Below the pieces are notes generated by a model. That model searched no databases and was not told where the DNA came from. It saw only the letters and a list, made by a program, of their open reading frames with translations. A DNA stretch of 64,000 nucleotides from Dicaeum eximium. Taxonomy: Eukaryota > Chordata > Aves > Passeriformes > Dicaeidae. Both the position numbers and the translations under genes were made by a program. Where the stretch lies: the NCBI GenBank assembly GCA_013396995.1, contig VWZP01010272.1:293611-357610 (forward strand), read 5' to 3'. This document shows, piece by piece, positions 10,817 through 22,800 of this stretch (the stretch's first letter is position 1; each line of letters opens with the position of its first letter).

Positions 10817-13800
10817 GTCAGTGCCTGCTGGCTCCATCTAGATGGGGACACAGGGCTGTGGGGGCTGAGGGTCCCTGTGTTGGTGGTGCTGTAACCTGGG
10901 TGGGAGCACAAGAATGTGTTAAGCGAAGCTGTAGCAAGTTCAGTTGGAGCTGGTCCAAGTGTGTGCTTGGCATCATCCAGATGTGTCTGCAAAGAGCTGA
11001 TGCTCCCAAGCCCTTGCGATGAGTGCACCCTCTCCTTGATTGGGTTCATGGGGTGCTAGTGAGGGCCCAGGGTATTTGGTGGGACAGAGGAGGGTGGCCT
11101 GTGCTCAGCCCAGCTGCATTTCTCCTTTCACCCAGTTCCAGAGCAATGCTGCGCTCTTTGAGGCTGTGGAACTGCAGGATCTTGACAGGGTGCAGGAGAT
11201 GCTGAAGCACTACAGCCCCGAGGAGCTGGACCTCAACACGCCCAACAGTGAGGGACTCCTGCCCCTGGACATCGCCATCATGACCAACAACGCTCCCATC
11301 GCCAGGGCCCTGCTGCAGGCAGGAGCGAAGGAGAGTCCACACTGTGAGTTGGGACAGGGAGCTGTGCTGTGCCCATCCAGCATGGTGCAGTGGGACACCA
11401 CAGGCCTTGGATGCTGATGGGGCAGCAATCACTGGGCTCTGGGAGACTGGTGCAGTGTGCAGCAGGGCTCAAGGGGAACCATGCACTCGAGTGGACCCCA
11501 GGACATGGAGAGGAGGACGGGGTCTCGGGGTGGGGATTCATTGCCAGCAGAGGCAGAGCTTTCCCTAACCACCTTCTCCTCCTTTTCCTCCTGGGCCCTA
11601 TGGCCGTGCCCACCCTCCCACAGTTGTGAGCCTGGAAAGCCGCTCACTGCACCTCTCCACACTGGTGAGGGAAGCGGAGCAGCGCGTCAACGAGCTGATG
11701 GCACAGGTGGTGAACGAGGCGCCCAACGCTGACTGCTCCGAGAAGGAGAAGCAGCTCAAGGCCTGGGAGTGGCGATTCCGTCTTTACAAACGCATGAAGG
11801 CAGGGTTTGAGCATGCCCGTGAGTGACCGTAGGAGGGCTGGGGGCTGGGGGCCTGTCCCTGCTCCAGGGGAAGGAGTGGGGCTGTGCGTGGCACCAGCAC
11901 CCATCACCTGCACCCTGTGGCCAGGACTTGCAGTATGGGTGCAGGGAGGGGAGAATGTGTTCCATCAGGGAATATGTCCCTGGGACCAGGGAGAGGCCCA
12001 AGAGGGACACGGGGAGGTTCAGAGCGACTGTCCTCACTGTAGCAGTCCCTGCACTCTCTGTCCCTAGGAGTGCCAGATGCTCCCAGCAGCGTCCACCTCT
12101 CTGTGGCCAGCAGCTCCTCATTGCAGGTGACCTTCTGGGAGCCCCTGAGTGTCAACTCAGCTGTTGTCACCAAGTACAAAGGTAAGGACCAGGATACCTG
12201 TAACAGGGCAGGGTCACACAGCAACAGCAGGTGCCTTGCACCCCTTGCACCCCATGTCAACACAACAGAGCCATGGGCAGTGCTGCCAAGCCCCAGTCAG
12301 GCCACTTTTATGCTGGAGGACAGAGGAAGCCAGGGCTGCTGGACAGCCTGGCCACCACCCAAATGCTCTGAGCTAGACCAAACATCATCCTGCACCAAGG
12401 CAAAACTTGGGCTGTCAGTTGTTGGCTGCCCCCTCATCCTGGACACTGGGAAAACTTTGTTGTCCTGCACCCCTCATCCACTTAAACCAGATATTTTTGG
12501 CTTCTGGAAGAATTTCTTCCATCCTCCACTTCTGAGCCACCAATTAAAGGTGCTGACCCCATCTTACGTGGCTTGGTGAGGACAGCAGCTCCCCATGACC
12601 TTCCCCCTACTATGAATTGCCTTTTTTCTGCCTTCACTCTGCTGCCTCCATGTCCTGTACTGTCTGCAGTCCCCCTGCAGCTGCTGTCTGTGACATGCTG
12701 CCCGAACCCTGGTGGCCTGTCCCCACTCCAGGGCCTCATGGCACCTTGGCATCTCTCTCCTTGCAGTGGAGTGGAGCTGCTCCCCCACCTTCTCACCACT
12801 GCTAGGAGAAGCTGTGATTGACAAACTGAAGGACCTGCACTTCACCATCGAGGGGCTGGTGTCGGTGAGTGCTGGGGGTGCCCACAGCGAGCAGGGCTTG
12901 GTAGGGAGAGCCCACAGCTGGGAAAAGCCACAGACCATAGTGCAGCCCATGGGGAGGGGATCAGGCACTGGCACAGGCTACCCAAGGCAGTGGTGGAGTC
13001 ATCATCCCTGGAAATGTTCAAAAGGTGTGTATTTGGTAAATGGGGACATGGTTCAGTAGTGGCCTTGGCAGTGGTTGGAGTCAGTGATCTTAGATGCCTT
13101 TTTCAACCTTAATGATGCTTTGTTTCTATGATCATTCTGAGCAGGAACAATAGGACTGTGCCATGCTGTGTGCCATGGGCACAGCCTGGGCAGAACCAAG
13201 AGTGTGGGGCTGGGAGAAGCATCTGTCTGTCCCCACATGGCTGCAGCCACTGACAGTGGGGAGCCTCCCTGACAGGGTGCCTGAGGACTTGGCAGTGACA
13301 GGCAGAATGGGCCCATTCACCCAACGCCTGCTTTATCCTCTGTCCCCCACCCCACTCCTGTCTCCACCCAGGCTCTTCCTGGGCAATAAATCAGTGGCTC
13401 ATTCCTCTGCCACCTGCACAGTCCAACCCCTTGCCCCAGCCCCAACGTCACCGAGAGCGGGGGAGCAGCCCCATCTTCATCTTCGGGAGCTTGGCACAGT
13501 CATGGCTGGGGGGACTGTGGCTCCCTGCTGTTTATCTCCCTGAGAACCACAAGAGCCATGCCTGGGCCAGCACTGGGGACACGGGGACTGCGGTAGGATG
13601 GAGCTCAGGATGGAACACAGGCAGATGCTGGGATAAATGGGGTCACCCTTACCAGGGGTAGGCAGGCAGGGAGCACTGATTTGAGGAGCAGAGAGCACCC
13701 TTGGTGAGGTGAGAGGGGCTTAGGCACAACAGCAGTGCTGAGTCCCAGGGGCTGTCAGAGCGAGAGCTGCCCTCAGTGTGGCAGGAGGGGTTTGAGCAGA

Positions 13801-16800
13801 GGCCAGAGCAGCACTGCTGCAAGGAACTGCTCCAAGCCCATCAATCACACTCTCAGAGCTGCTTCACAGGTTCCTGTCACCTTCATAAGTGCCTGGAGGC
13901 CTGGCAACATCTGGCAGCTTGAGTGGGCTTTAATCAGAGGCTTTAATCACTGTCACTGTGCTGCAAGCCCTTGACCATACTGGGCCAGATCCCTGTCTCC
14001 AGGTGCTGGATCCTTACATGTTCCAGGGGATCTCCAGCGCCCCAATCCACAGAAGCACTGAGTCTTTCAGGCTGGAGCATCTCTGGCGAGGGACATTTGC
14101 AATGTCCAGTCCTTCCTCTGTGTGCCCCAAATCCACCCAGCAGGGCCACAGGGATTCTCTAGTGCCTCATAACAAGGACTTTGTACAGGAGGGGAGGTAA
14201 GAGCCAGTGACCCAGGCTGTGGGCTCCTAGCTGAGTGCTCCTCATGGTGTTCTGGAGCAGTGGGCTGGGGGGAATCCTCCTTGCCTCACCTGCCGAGCTG
14301 GGAGAGGTGGAGGCGTGCTGAGTGTGCTGCTCTCCTTGCAGGGCACGGCATACCACATCCGCGTGTCTGCCTACAACATGAAGGGCTGGGGTCCCCCGCA
14401 AGCCTCCATGCCCCCCTTCGCCATCCCTTCCAGTGAGTACCCTTGGGAACACTCCCATGGCAGCCAGCACGGGGCGGGGTGGGGGGACAGGCCAACTCCC
14501 TGTGCCATCCAGAGGTCCCTCTCACTGCTGGGATGGGAGTGAGAGGACCCCAGAGGCAGAGGCAGAATTTAGAGTCTCAGGCCAGGGAGGGAGACTGTGC
14601 CTGGGGGTCTGGAATGCTGCCTCCAGCCAACAGGTGCTTTGCCAAACAGTGATTTTTCAGCCTTGAATTATCCTTGCCTCCTGGGAAAGGCTGAGCCATT
14701 TCAGGTCACCTGGATCAGCTCATCCCATGGAGGAAGCTAGGAGGTGGTTAAGAGCCAGGACTCAGAGTGGTCCTGGGTGGCAGTGGGCTCGTAATCTGTG
14801 CCACCACATGGTCTCTCCCATCTAACCCAGACCCAAGGACCTGCATTCCCTGGCATGGAGCTCATGAGCCCCAACAGAGACCAGCTGCGGGCTGTCAGCA
14901 CTCTCCTCCCCATGCTGACCCCAGGAAATGTATCAGGAAACAGCCACCCAATGTCACACAGGGCAGCCAGGGGTGCTCGGTGGGGAAGGGCCAGGAGGAC
15001 TGAGCTGGAAGGAGCAGCCCAAAGGGTGAAGTTCAGGACTAAGGGGGCTCCAAAATGGCCTCTGCCACTTGTCACCAGCCCCAAAACAGGTGCCTTTGTG
15101 GTGTCCCGTGGGATTGGTGCTGTAAATGAGTAAGGAGCAGCCCCATGGGAGGCTGAGCTTGTCCCAAGGATCAGGCCATGGAAGCACATCCTGTACCACC
15201 ATGCTGCAGGCACCCAGGGAGCAGTGAGTGCACCGGGAACAGGTGGAGGTGAACAATAATGGGTCAGAGATGTGCAGCACCATGCAGGGCTCTGGCTGCA
15301 GATCCACAGAGCACTGAAATCACCAAAAATCCATTTGCATGTCTAGGAATGCACATAGCAACGGCACAGCAGTCTACTACTGTGGCTTTATCTTGTCCCT
15401 GTCATGTTTGCACTCACTTAAAGCCCATTTGCCACCTCACACAGGTCACATTCTTTGTGACCAAGATCCAGATGGCATCAATTGAGTGTGGCTGAAGTGA
15501 ATCAGACAGGAGTGGGGTTTATTTATTTTTATTGCCAGCAATATTTCTCCCTTCAGTAGAGATCCCTCCCTGGCCCAGCAGAATATAGTCAGGCACCTCC
15601 CTGGGTGTTTTGAAAGCTACCAAAAATAGCGGCAAGTTCTAGCCAAAGTTAACAGAGCTGAACTTTCCATGGAAAACAGCAGCGGGCAGGACATGAGGTG
15701 TTTAAAGCAATTAATATAAAGTTGAGGGAGAAGAGCCAGCAGGTCCCCAGCCCTGCTCATAGTCCTGCTGCCGTCGCACAGTGGGTAGAGCTAGCAGGAG
15801 TTTATTTTTGTGTTTGTCGAGGTAAGCCCAGCTTCCAGTGCTCATCTGGAGCAACTGGGGAAGACCTGGAGGAAGAGACTGGAAAAAATTTTATTTTTTA
15901 AGGCCAGTGAAGTATAGCAGCAACAGACAGAACCTTGTTCCTTCTCTCTGGTGTGTCCCTGCCACGCTGTGGGGAGGCTGGTGGCCACGGGGTGCTGTGC
16001 AGAGCTGGGTGTTCCTGGGGAGAGTGGCACAAAACTGGGGATCTCCCAGCCCACCCAGAAGTGTCTAGCAGCCACAATTGCTGCCGTGCTGTGGCATGGG
16101 GGGGACACCCAGATGATGTGGGAGGAGGGGATGGGAACTCTTTTCCCCCAGGCAAAGGAGTGCCGTGGGTGATGCTGGTCTGTCCCCACAGACTGGCGGG
16201 AGTATGACGGCCGGGCGCCGCGGCGGAGGGGACAGGCTGAAGCTCTGGACCATCTCCTGGGCCAGGTGAAGACTGTCCACCAGCACTGCATTTGCCACGG
16301 TGAGCCCACAGCACAGTGCTCCAGGGAGACTGAAGCGAGGGTAGCTGAGTCTCCCAGGGTTGTGGTGTGATCCACAGAGGGTGGTGCAGGAACAGGTCTG
16401 TGCCATGGATGAGCAGACCAGGGAGACAGCTCAGGCAGTGGAGACCTCAGCAGAGCCTTCCCAATGGGTTGGCATCAGCTCTTCATCTCCTGCTGCAGCA
16501 TCCTCTGCTCTCTGCTTACAGAGCCCTGCAGGAACCAGCCCCAGAGCAGAAAGCATTCGGTCTCCAAGAGCCTCAAGCACCTCTTCCACCCTGGCAGCAA
16601 GTTTCTCAAGACACTGAAGCGGTGAGGGGCTGGTGCATGGGGTTGGTGAGAGCCCCTGTCCCAGCAGGGCTGCAGAGCTGCCCATCCTGAGAGCTGTGCC
16701 TGCACATTGGGGGCTGGGGGTGCTCAGAGCAGGGTCCGCACCAGGAGTGAGCTGGTGGTGTCAGTGGAGTCCCATGAGTCCTATGGCCCAGAGATCAAAG

Positions 16801-19800
16801 GTTCTCTTGGTGTCTCCATTTGGACTGGCCAAGCTGTGCTGGTGCCCAGATCCCTGCATCGCCTCTGAGGGTTACCTGGCACTCCACCTCATCCAGACCC
16901 AGAGTGTCCCCTGCACAATCTGGCCCATCTCTGTCCCATATGCTGCAGAGTCATGGGCCATGGTATCTGCTGAGACACGTTGGGTTCCTGTTCCTGCTCC
17001 TGTATCAGCCAGAAGCCTCTTCTGCCAAGGGCTGTTGGAGACAAGTAGAGACCTGGGGCAGGGCACCTCCTCTTCCCTCAGGAAAGAGACCCTTTGGGAG
17101 GTGGAGCTGGCGGCTGGGGGTGGGACTGAAGTCTGTTTTCCCTCCCATGCAGGGGCCTCTACCTGACAGCCATCTTCTACAAGGATGACAACATCCTGGT
17201 GACCCATGAAGACCAGATCCCTGTGGTGGAGATTGATGACACCTACTCCTGCCTGCTCATGCAGGATTTCCTATGGCTTACCAAGGTGGGTGGCTTAGGG
17301 ACCCTGTGCTTGGTCAGAGGGCCAGGAGTGCCAAGGTGACCCAGGCAGGCATCAGGCAACACTGCTGGCCCTCCATCCTGCACACTGGGGCTTGGCAGTG
17401 CAGGTAGCCCATGGACTTGCTGTTGCTGGGGTTCAGCACAGACCAGGAAACTTTCAGGGAATGGCGTTTCATCCCAACCCCTGGAAGCCCAAAGATGGGT
17501 GACAGACCAGAGCCACACTGGGCAGGCTATGTGCTAGGGTGGGTGGGCACTGCCTCTCCACAGGGATGTCAGTGGCTGTTGAACTGCTTCCCCTCAGCAT
17601 CCTGCCATAGCACCTCTGCCTCTGCTTTAGGATGCACAGGGAGCTGCTGCCAGCTCCTCCAATGTCAACAGACTTAGAGAAAGGGCATGTGGGCAGCTCA
17701 GGGCCAAAATAATTTCCTAGGTGATCCTTATCTACTGATGGGGAGTGCTTTCTTCTCCCTCCCCACCTTGGCCAACTTGTATTCAAACTTAAGGTTTCGG
17801 GCCTAGATGAAGATGGATGTCTGAGTGGACGTGGCTCAGGGCTGCCCTTGGGTACAGACTCTGGAGACATCCTAGTGCCTGTGGCACAGGGATTTATTTG
17901 CACCCCTGCTGAGAGGTGCTGCATGCCCCCGCAGATTCCTAACACAACTCAGAAAGGCAAAGGATTTCCCCAAAACCTCCTGGTGTGACCCAGCTGCAGC
18001 AGTGGTGACACTCTTTGGTGTGTTCAGGTGTCATGTATGTGGGACGAGATCCTGTGGCTGCGGCAGTGTGTCACCGTATCCCAGTCCTCCTGCTCCTGCA
18101 TCCTGCAGACGCGCTTCAAAATGCTGCTGGCCATCTCACAGATGCAGGTGAGGGTCAGCCTGGGTGGGGAACAAACACTTTAAGTGAGATGCTGTGGGCT
18201 GAGCTCCCTTGGGAGCAGCATACAGATATAGCACAAGCGGGATAAACCCAGGATCTGCTGGCCATGACTGTGTGTCCCTGCCTCATCCTCCCTGGCAGGA
18301 CTCTGGCTGTAAGACAGTGAGGTGCCAGGTGTCATGGCAGTCTCATGCAGAGAGGCTGGGGACCATCAGGGTGCTTTTCTGTGCAGAATGGTTTCCAGCA
18401 GGCAGCTGCAGGCACATCCCAGCTGCCCAGACCCACCGTGCCTCTGGGATGTCCCCTGACCCCAGGCTTTCTCCTGCCTTCCCACTCTGTGGCACAGGGG
18501 CTGCTGGGCATCCAGGACCTGGGGCAGGTCTTCTTTGAGCCCATCAAAGACAAACAGGGCAATATCCTCATCGTCACCCTGAAGGAGGTGAAGACCAACC
18601 AGACCTTCGAGAGCGTCCGCTGGGTGCCCATCTGCAAGCTGCAGACCAGCCGCAAGTCTGTGTCCTCCCCAGAGGAGCCCACTGCTCTGGACATGCTGCT
18701 CATCTCGGTCCAGGTGTGTGTTGGGCTGTTGGGCAGGGATTGTAGTGAGCTCCCCTGGGAAACACCAGTGCTCCCTGCTCCCCTTTGGCCTGGAAAGGTC
18801 ACAGCAGAGGGGGAGCAGAGCCCAGCCAGACTCCAAAAATCCGGTTGTTTCAAGGGAAGGCATCAAGTTGGTGCCAGATTCAACCTGGCAGCACTGAGTT
18901 GTCTTCCTGTGCCACTCCCCTTCTCCAGCTGGACTGGCTGTGCTGCAGCATCAGCACAAGCCCCGCTGTGAGGACTTGCTCAGTCCAGCAGCGCCTTTGT
19001 TCCCAGGACAAGCTGGCTTATCACCAGCGGAGCAGTCATGCCCTCTCCCCAGGCCTCTACCTGGGCTACTTGAAGCTGTGCAGTGCTGTGGATCAGATCC
19101 GAGTGCTGGTGCCAGAGCAGCTCCCCAACATCCTGTGCCATGTCAAGATTCGCTCCAACCCCAACATCTCCAGGTGAGATTTGCAGGGCTGCTCAGCCAG
19201 GGCAGCCAGGCTGTTCTGTCCTACGCATGCTAACAGCATCCATCACATCCTGCTTCAGCAGCAGCATAATATTCCCTCCTATCCCTGCTATGCAGTGCTC
19301 TCAGGCAGAGGGTGGCATTGTTGGGGTGTCCTGTGTGGGGTCAGGGCTGAACTTGAGAATCCTTGTGGGTCCCATCCAGCTCAGCATATTCTGTAATTCT
19401 GATTCAGCCTAGAGCAAATCAAGTTCCCTCTCTACCTCCACCTCTCCCAAACCTCTGGGGATGCTGCACTGTCTGGGACAGGAACAGCCAAGCAAACACA
19501 GCTCTCAGAGTAATTGTGTCCACATCCAACTGAACTGTTCCCTCCTTCACCTGTCTGTCTCTGGCATTCTGCAGGGAGGAGTGGGAGTGGCTGCAGAAGA
19601 TGGCCAGCGTGGAGGAGCCTGTTACCACAGAGCCAGAGACTGACAGGTCCCAGAACCCCTTGTTTCAGGAGCTCCATGTGGCCATCAAGGAGCTGATGAC
19701 CCTGGTGAACATCCCATTGCAAGAGGTAGAGGCAGGAGCCAAGGTCTGGGGCAGAGGTAGGGGATGGGGCTGTGAGCGTGGTGCTGGTGGCTGCAGCAGG

Positions 19801-22800
19801 CGGGGAACTGCACGTCTGGCCCTCCTTGTGAGGCTGGAATATCCAGATTTTAGTGCTGTGCAAACAGAAGGTGAGTGGTAAGTCTGTCCTGCCCAGGGAC
19901 TGTGTCCACAGGAGCTGTTTGTCCTTCCCACAATGTACCCCCAAAGCAACAACGGCAGATCTGGGCTTGTTACTGCTGCCAGTGGTTTGGTCCTGGGCAG
20001 CACGAGACCAGCCCAACTCTGCCCCTCCAAAGCAGGCTGGTCCCTGGCCAGTGCTGGGCTGGAGCTGCAGCCCCTAGGACTGCATGGGGAGAAACCTTTG
20101 TCTACCATGCCAAGTATCTGCCGGGAAGCAACCCACCAGCCCAAATGACAGGCATGTGCTTCTGGCTGGGCAGCTGGGAGTGCACCTCCTGCACATCACT
20201 GAGCCATCACTGGTGGCACGTTTTTGACACCCTGCCATGGTGACTTTGACCAGAAGTTTCGAGACTTCTAGGAAAAATTAGAGAAGTGATGAGATCATGC
20301 AGATTATGCCAGAAGCAAGGAGCCTCTGGTTGTGTGCTGAAGCTGCAGTGTCCCCTGGCTGCAAGTGGTCCCTGAGGACTACTCTGTGCATGAGGACTGG
20401 GCAGAGGCCTCACGAGGTGACATGTGCAGCTGTTACCTGCACTGTCTTCTTGCAGGCCAAAGACTTCCGTCTGTACAGCCAAGAGGTGCTGGACTTTGGA
20501 GATCAGGTCTCCTTCCTGCTGCTGCTGCCTCCATCAGATGATGTCTGCACTGCTCCAGGCCAGAACAACCCCTATACCCCTCGCTCTGGCTTCCTCACAT
20601 TGCCGCTGCAGATCTTCGAGCTGGGTGAGGAGAGGGAATGCCAAAACCCAACCTTGTCCTCTTGAGGCCTCCTGAGAGCTGGGCTGGGCGGTGGGGTGGC
20701 TTGAGTTCCCTCACTCCCTGGGGAGGAGGGATGGAGGGGTGTACTGAGGGCTGGCCAGGTGAACTAATGGACAGTGTTGCCTCCTCCTCTTGGGTAATAG
20801 GGAGGAGCCTGTAGGGCATCCACAGCATAGGACCTCATGTTTTGCATCCCCTCCTCTCTTGTTTCCTCTCCCAGTCCACTTCTTCACGTACAACCGGGAG
20901 TTCATCACGCAGTACTGCCAGGTGTCCGCCCTGCTGGAGCTGGAGTCACTCCTCTCCCAGCAGAGCCTCAGGGAGGCTTTCTCTGATGCCGAGCTCTCCA
21001 CTGCCAAGCAGAGGCACCAGCAGGTTCAGGACTACATCCAGGTATGGGGTGGGACCCAGGCTTGACAGTGCCCCTGACCAGCCAGGACTCAGGCAGCAGC
21101 ATCTGCATCAGGGCTGTTCCCTGGTCTTGGCGGCCCCGGAGGATTTCTCTGATGTGCAGTAGCAGGCTGGTCTTTCATAGATTCATGGAATGGTTTGGGT
21201 TGGAACAGACATTAAACCTCATCCAGCTCCACCTTCCGCTATCCCAGGTTGCTCCAAGCCCCGTCCTACCTGGCCTTGGATACTGCCAGGGATCCAGGGG
21301 CAGCCACAGCTTCTCTGGGCACCCTGTGCCAGGGCCTCATCACCCTCACAGCCAAGAATTCCTTCTCAATATCCCATCTGACCCTGCCCTCTGGCAGTGG
21401 GAAGCCATTCACCCTTGTCTTGTCACTCCAGCCCCTTGTCCTGTCCATCCAGGCCCTTATCCCATCCCTCCAAGTCCCAAGTCCCTCTCCAGCTCTCCTG
21501 GAGCCCCTTTAGGCACTGGAAGGGGCTCTGAGCTCTCCCTGGAGCCTTCTCTTCTCCAAGCTGCAGTTGCTTTATTGAGCAACTACTTACTGCAAACGCT
21601 TCTGCAGTGCACATGCCCTTCTTGCTAGAAAAGGGCCTGCAAGGGCATTTTAGGATGGATTTGCAAAAGAGCATCCCACACTACCCCTGCCCCCAGCACT
21701 CCTGCTGAACCAGCAGCTGCATCCTTATCCTATCTGAGAGCACTTTCTTTGCATTTCCTGGCTCAGAGTTTCCCCCAAAGCTCTGAGGAGATGTGTGTGT
21801 ACAGACTCCGTGTTTTGCCATGGGACTTTCTTGTTGCTGTCGTTTGCTGTGTGAAAGGGCTCCTCCATTTCCTCTGTTGGCAGCAAATGGAGGAGATCTG
21901 GCGAGAGATGCGCTGGATCATGGATGTCCTGCAGCACGCCCGCTACAAGCAGCCCTCCTGTGGGGTGTCTCTCAGTGGCTTCCTCAGTGAGGCCAGGGGG
22001 CCAGTGAAGGAGCAAACCCAATCCTCCTCGTCCCACCTTGACTACCTTCCATCCCCAGTGCCCTCACCAGAGACCAGCCGCAAGCTCAACTCCGGTAAGG
22101 ACCTGGCTGTGCCGAGCTCCTGCCCGGTGGGCTCAGGGGCTGCCTGTCCTCAGTGCTCAGGGGTGGCTGCACTCGAGGTGCCGGCAGGGCCGGAGCCGGG
22201 AGTACGCGCAGGGTAGTTGGTCTCAGCCGGGGCAGGACTCGCTCTGCGTGTGCCGCGGCGAGGGCAGCTCAGGTGTGTGACAAGGGGGTAAACCTCAGAG
22301 GCGTCCTTGGATCCCACCTCAGCGGAGCTTGTCCACACTCAGGCTGAGCCCTTCTTTGCTTCTCACCCCTCACAGACTCGCACGGGCTGTCGGATGAGGA
22401 AGGCTCCTCGGAGGTGTTCCTGGCCACCGACAGTGACTACGACTCCAGCCGGGCGCAGAGCCCGAAGGAGCTGGACCTGCTGTACTCCACCTCGGGACCC
22501 GAGTGTTGCAGCCGGAGGGTGGCCCGCAACCTGCGGGACAGTGCCCCGGATGTCCTGCAGAGCCACGAGCTCAAGACCCCACCCCCAGTGCCGCCACCGC
22601 CAGAGGAGCCCCGGCCACCGCCCAAGCTGTACGACAGTGACTTTGTCCTGCCCAGCCGGCAGATCGAGCTGCTTCGCATCACGGAGAAGCGACAGGCTTA
22701 CTGCGTTCGCACCAGCAGCCTGGACTTCCCCAAGCCCCACTGCCCCGCCCCGAGAAAGTCGTGCCCCGGCTCCGTGGACAGCTCCCCGGCGGAGAGCAGG

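Noticed and set aside
18929..19006. Extra 26 coding residues at the start of exon 12
   Set aside because: In frame and preceded by a usable acceptor, but cysteine-rich and unlike family sequence; the downstream acceptor gives a natural join. Kept only as a possible isoform.
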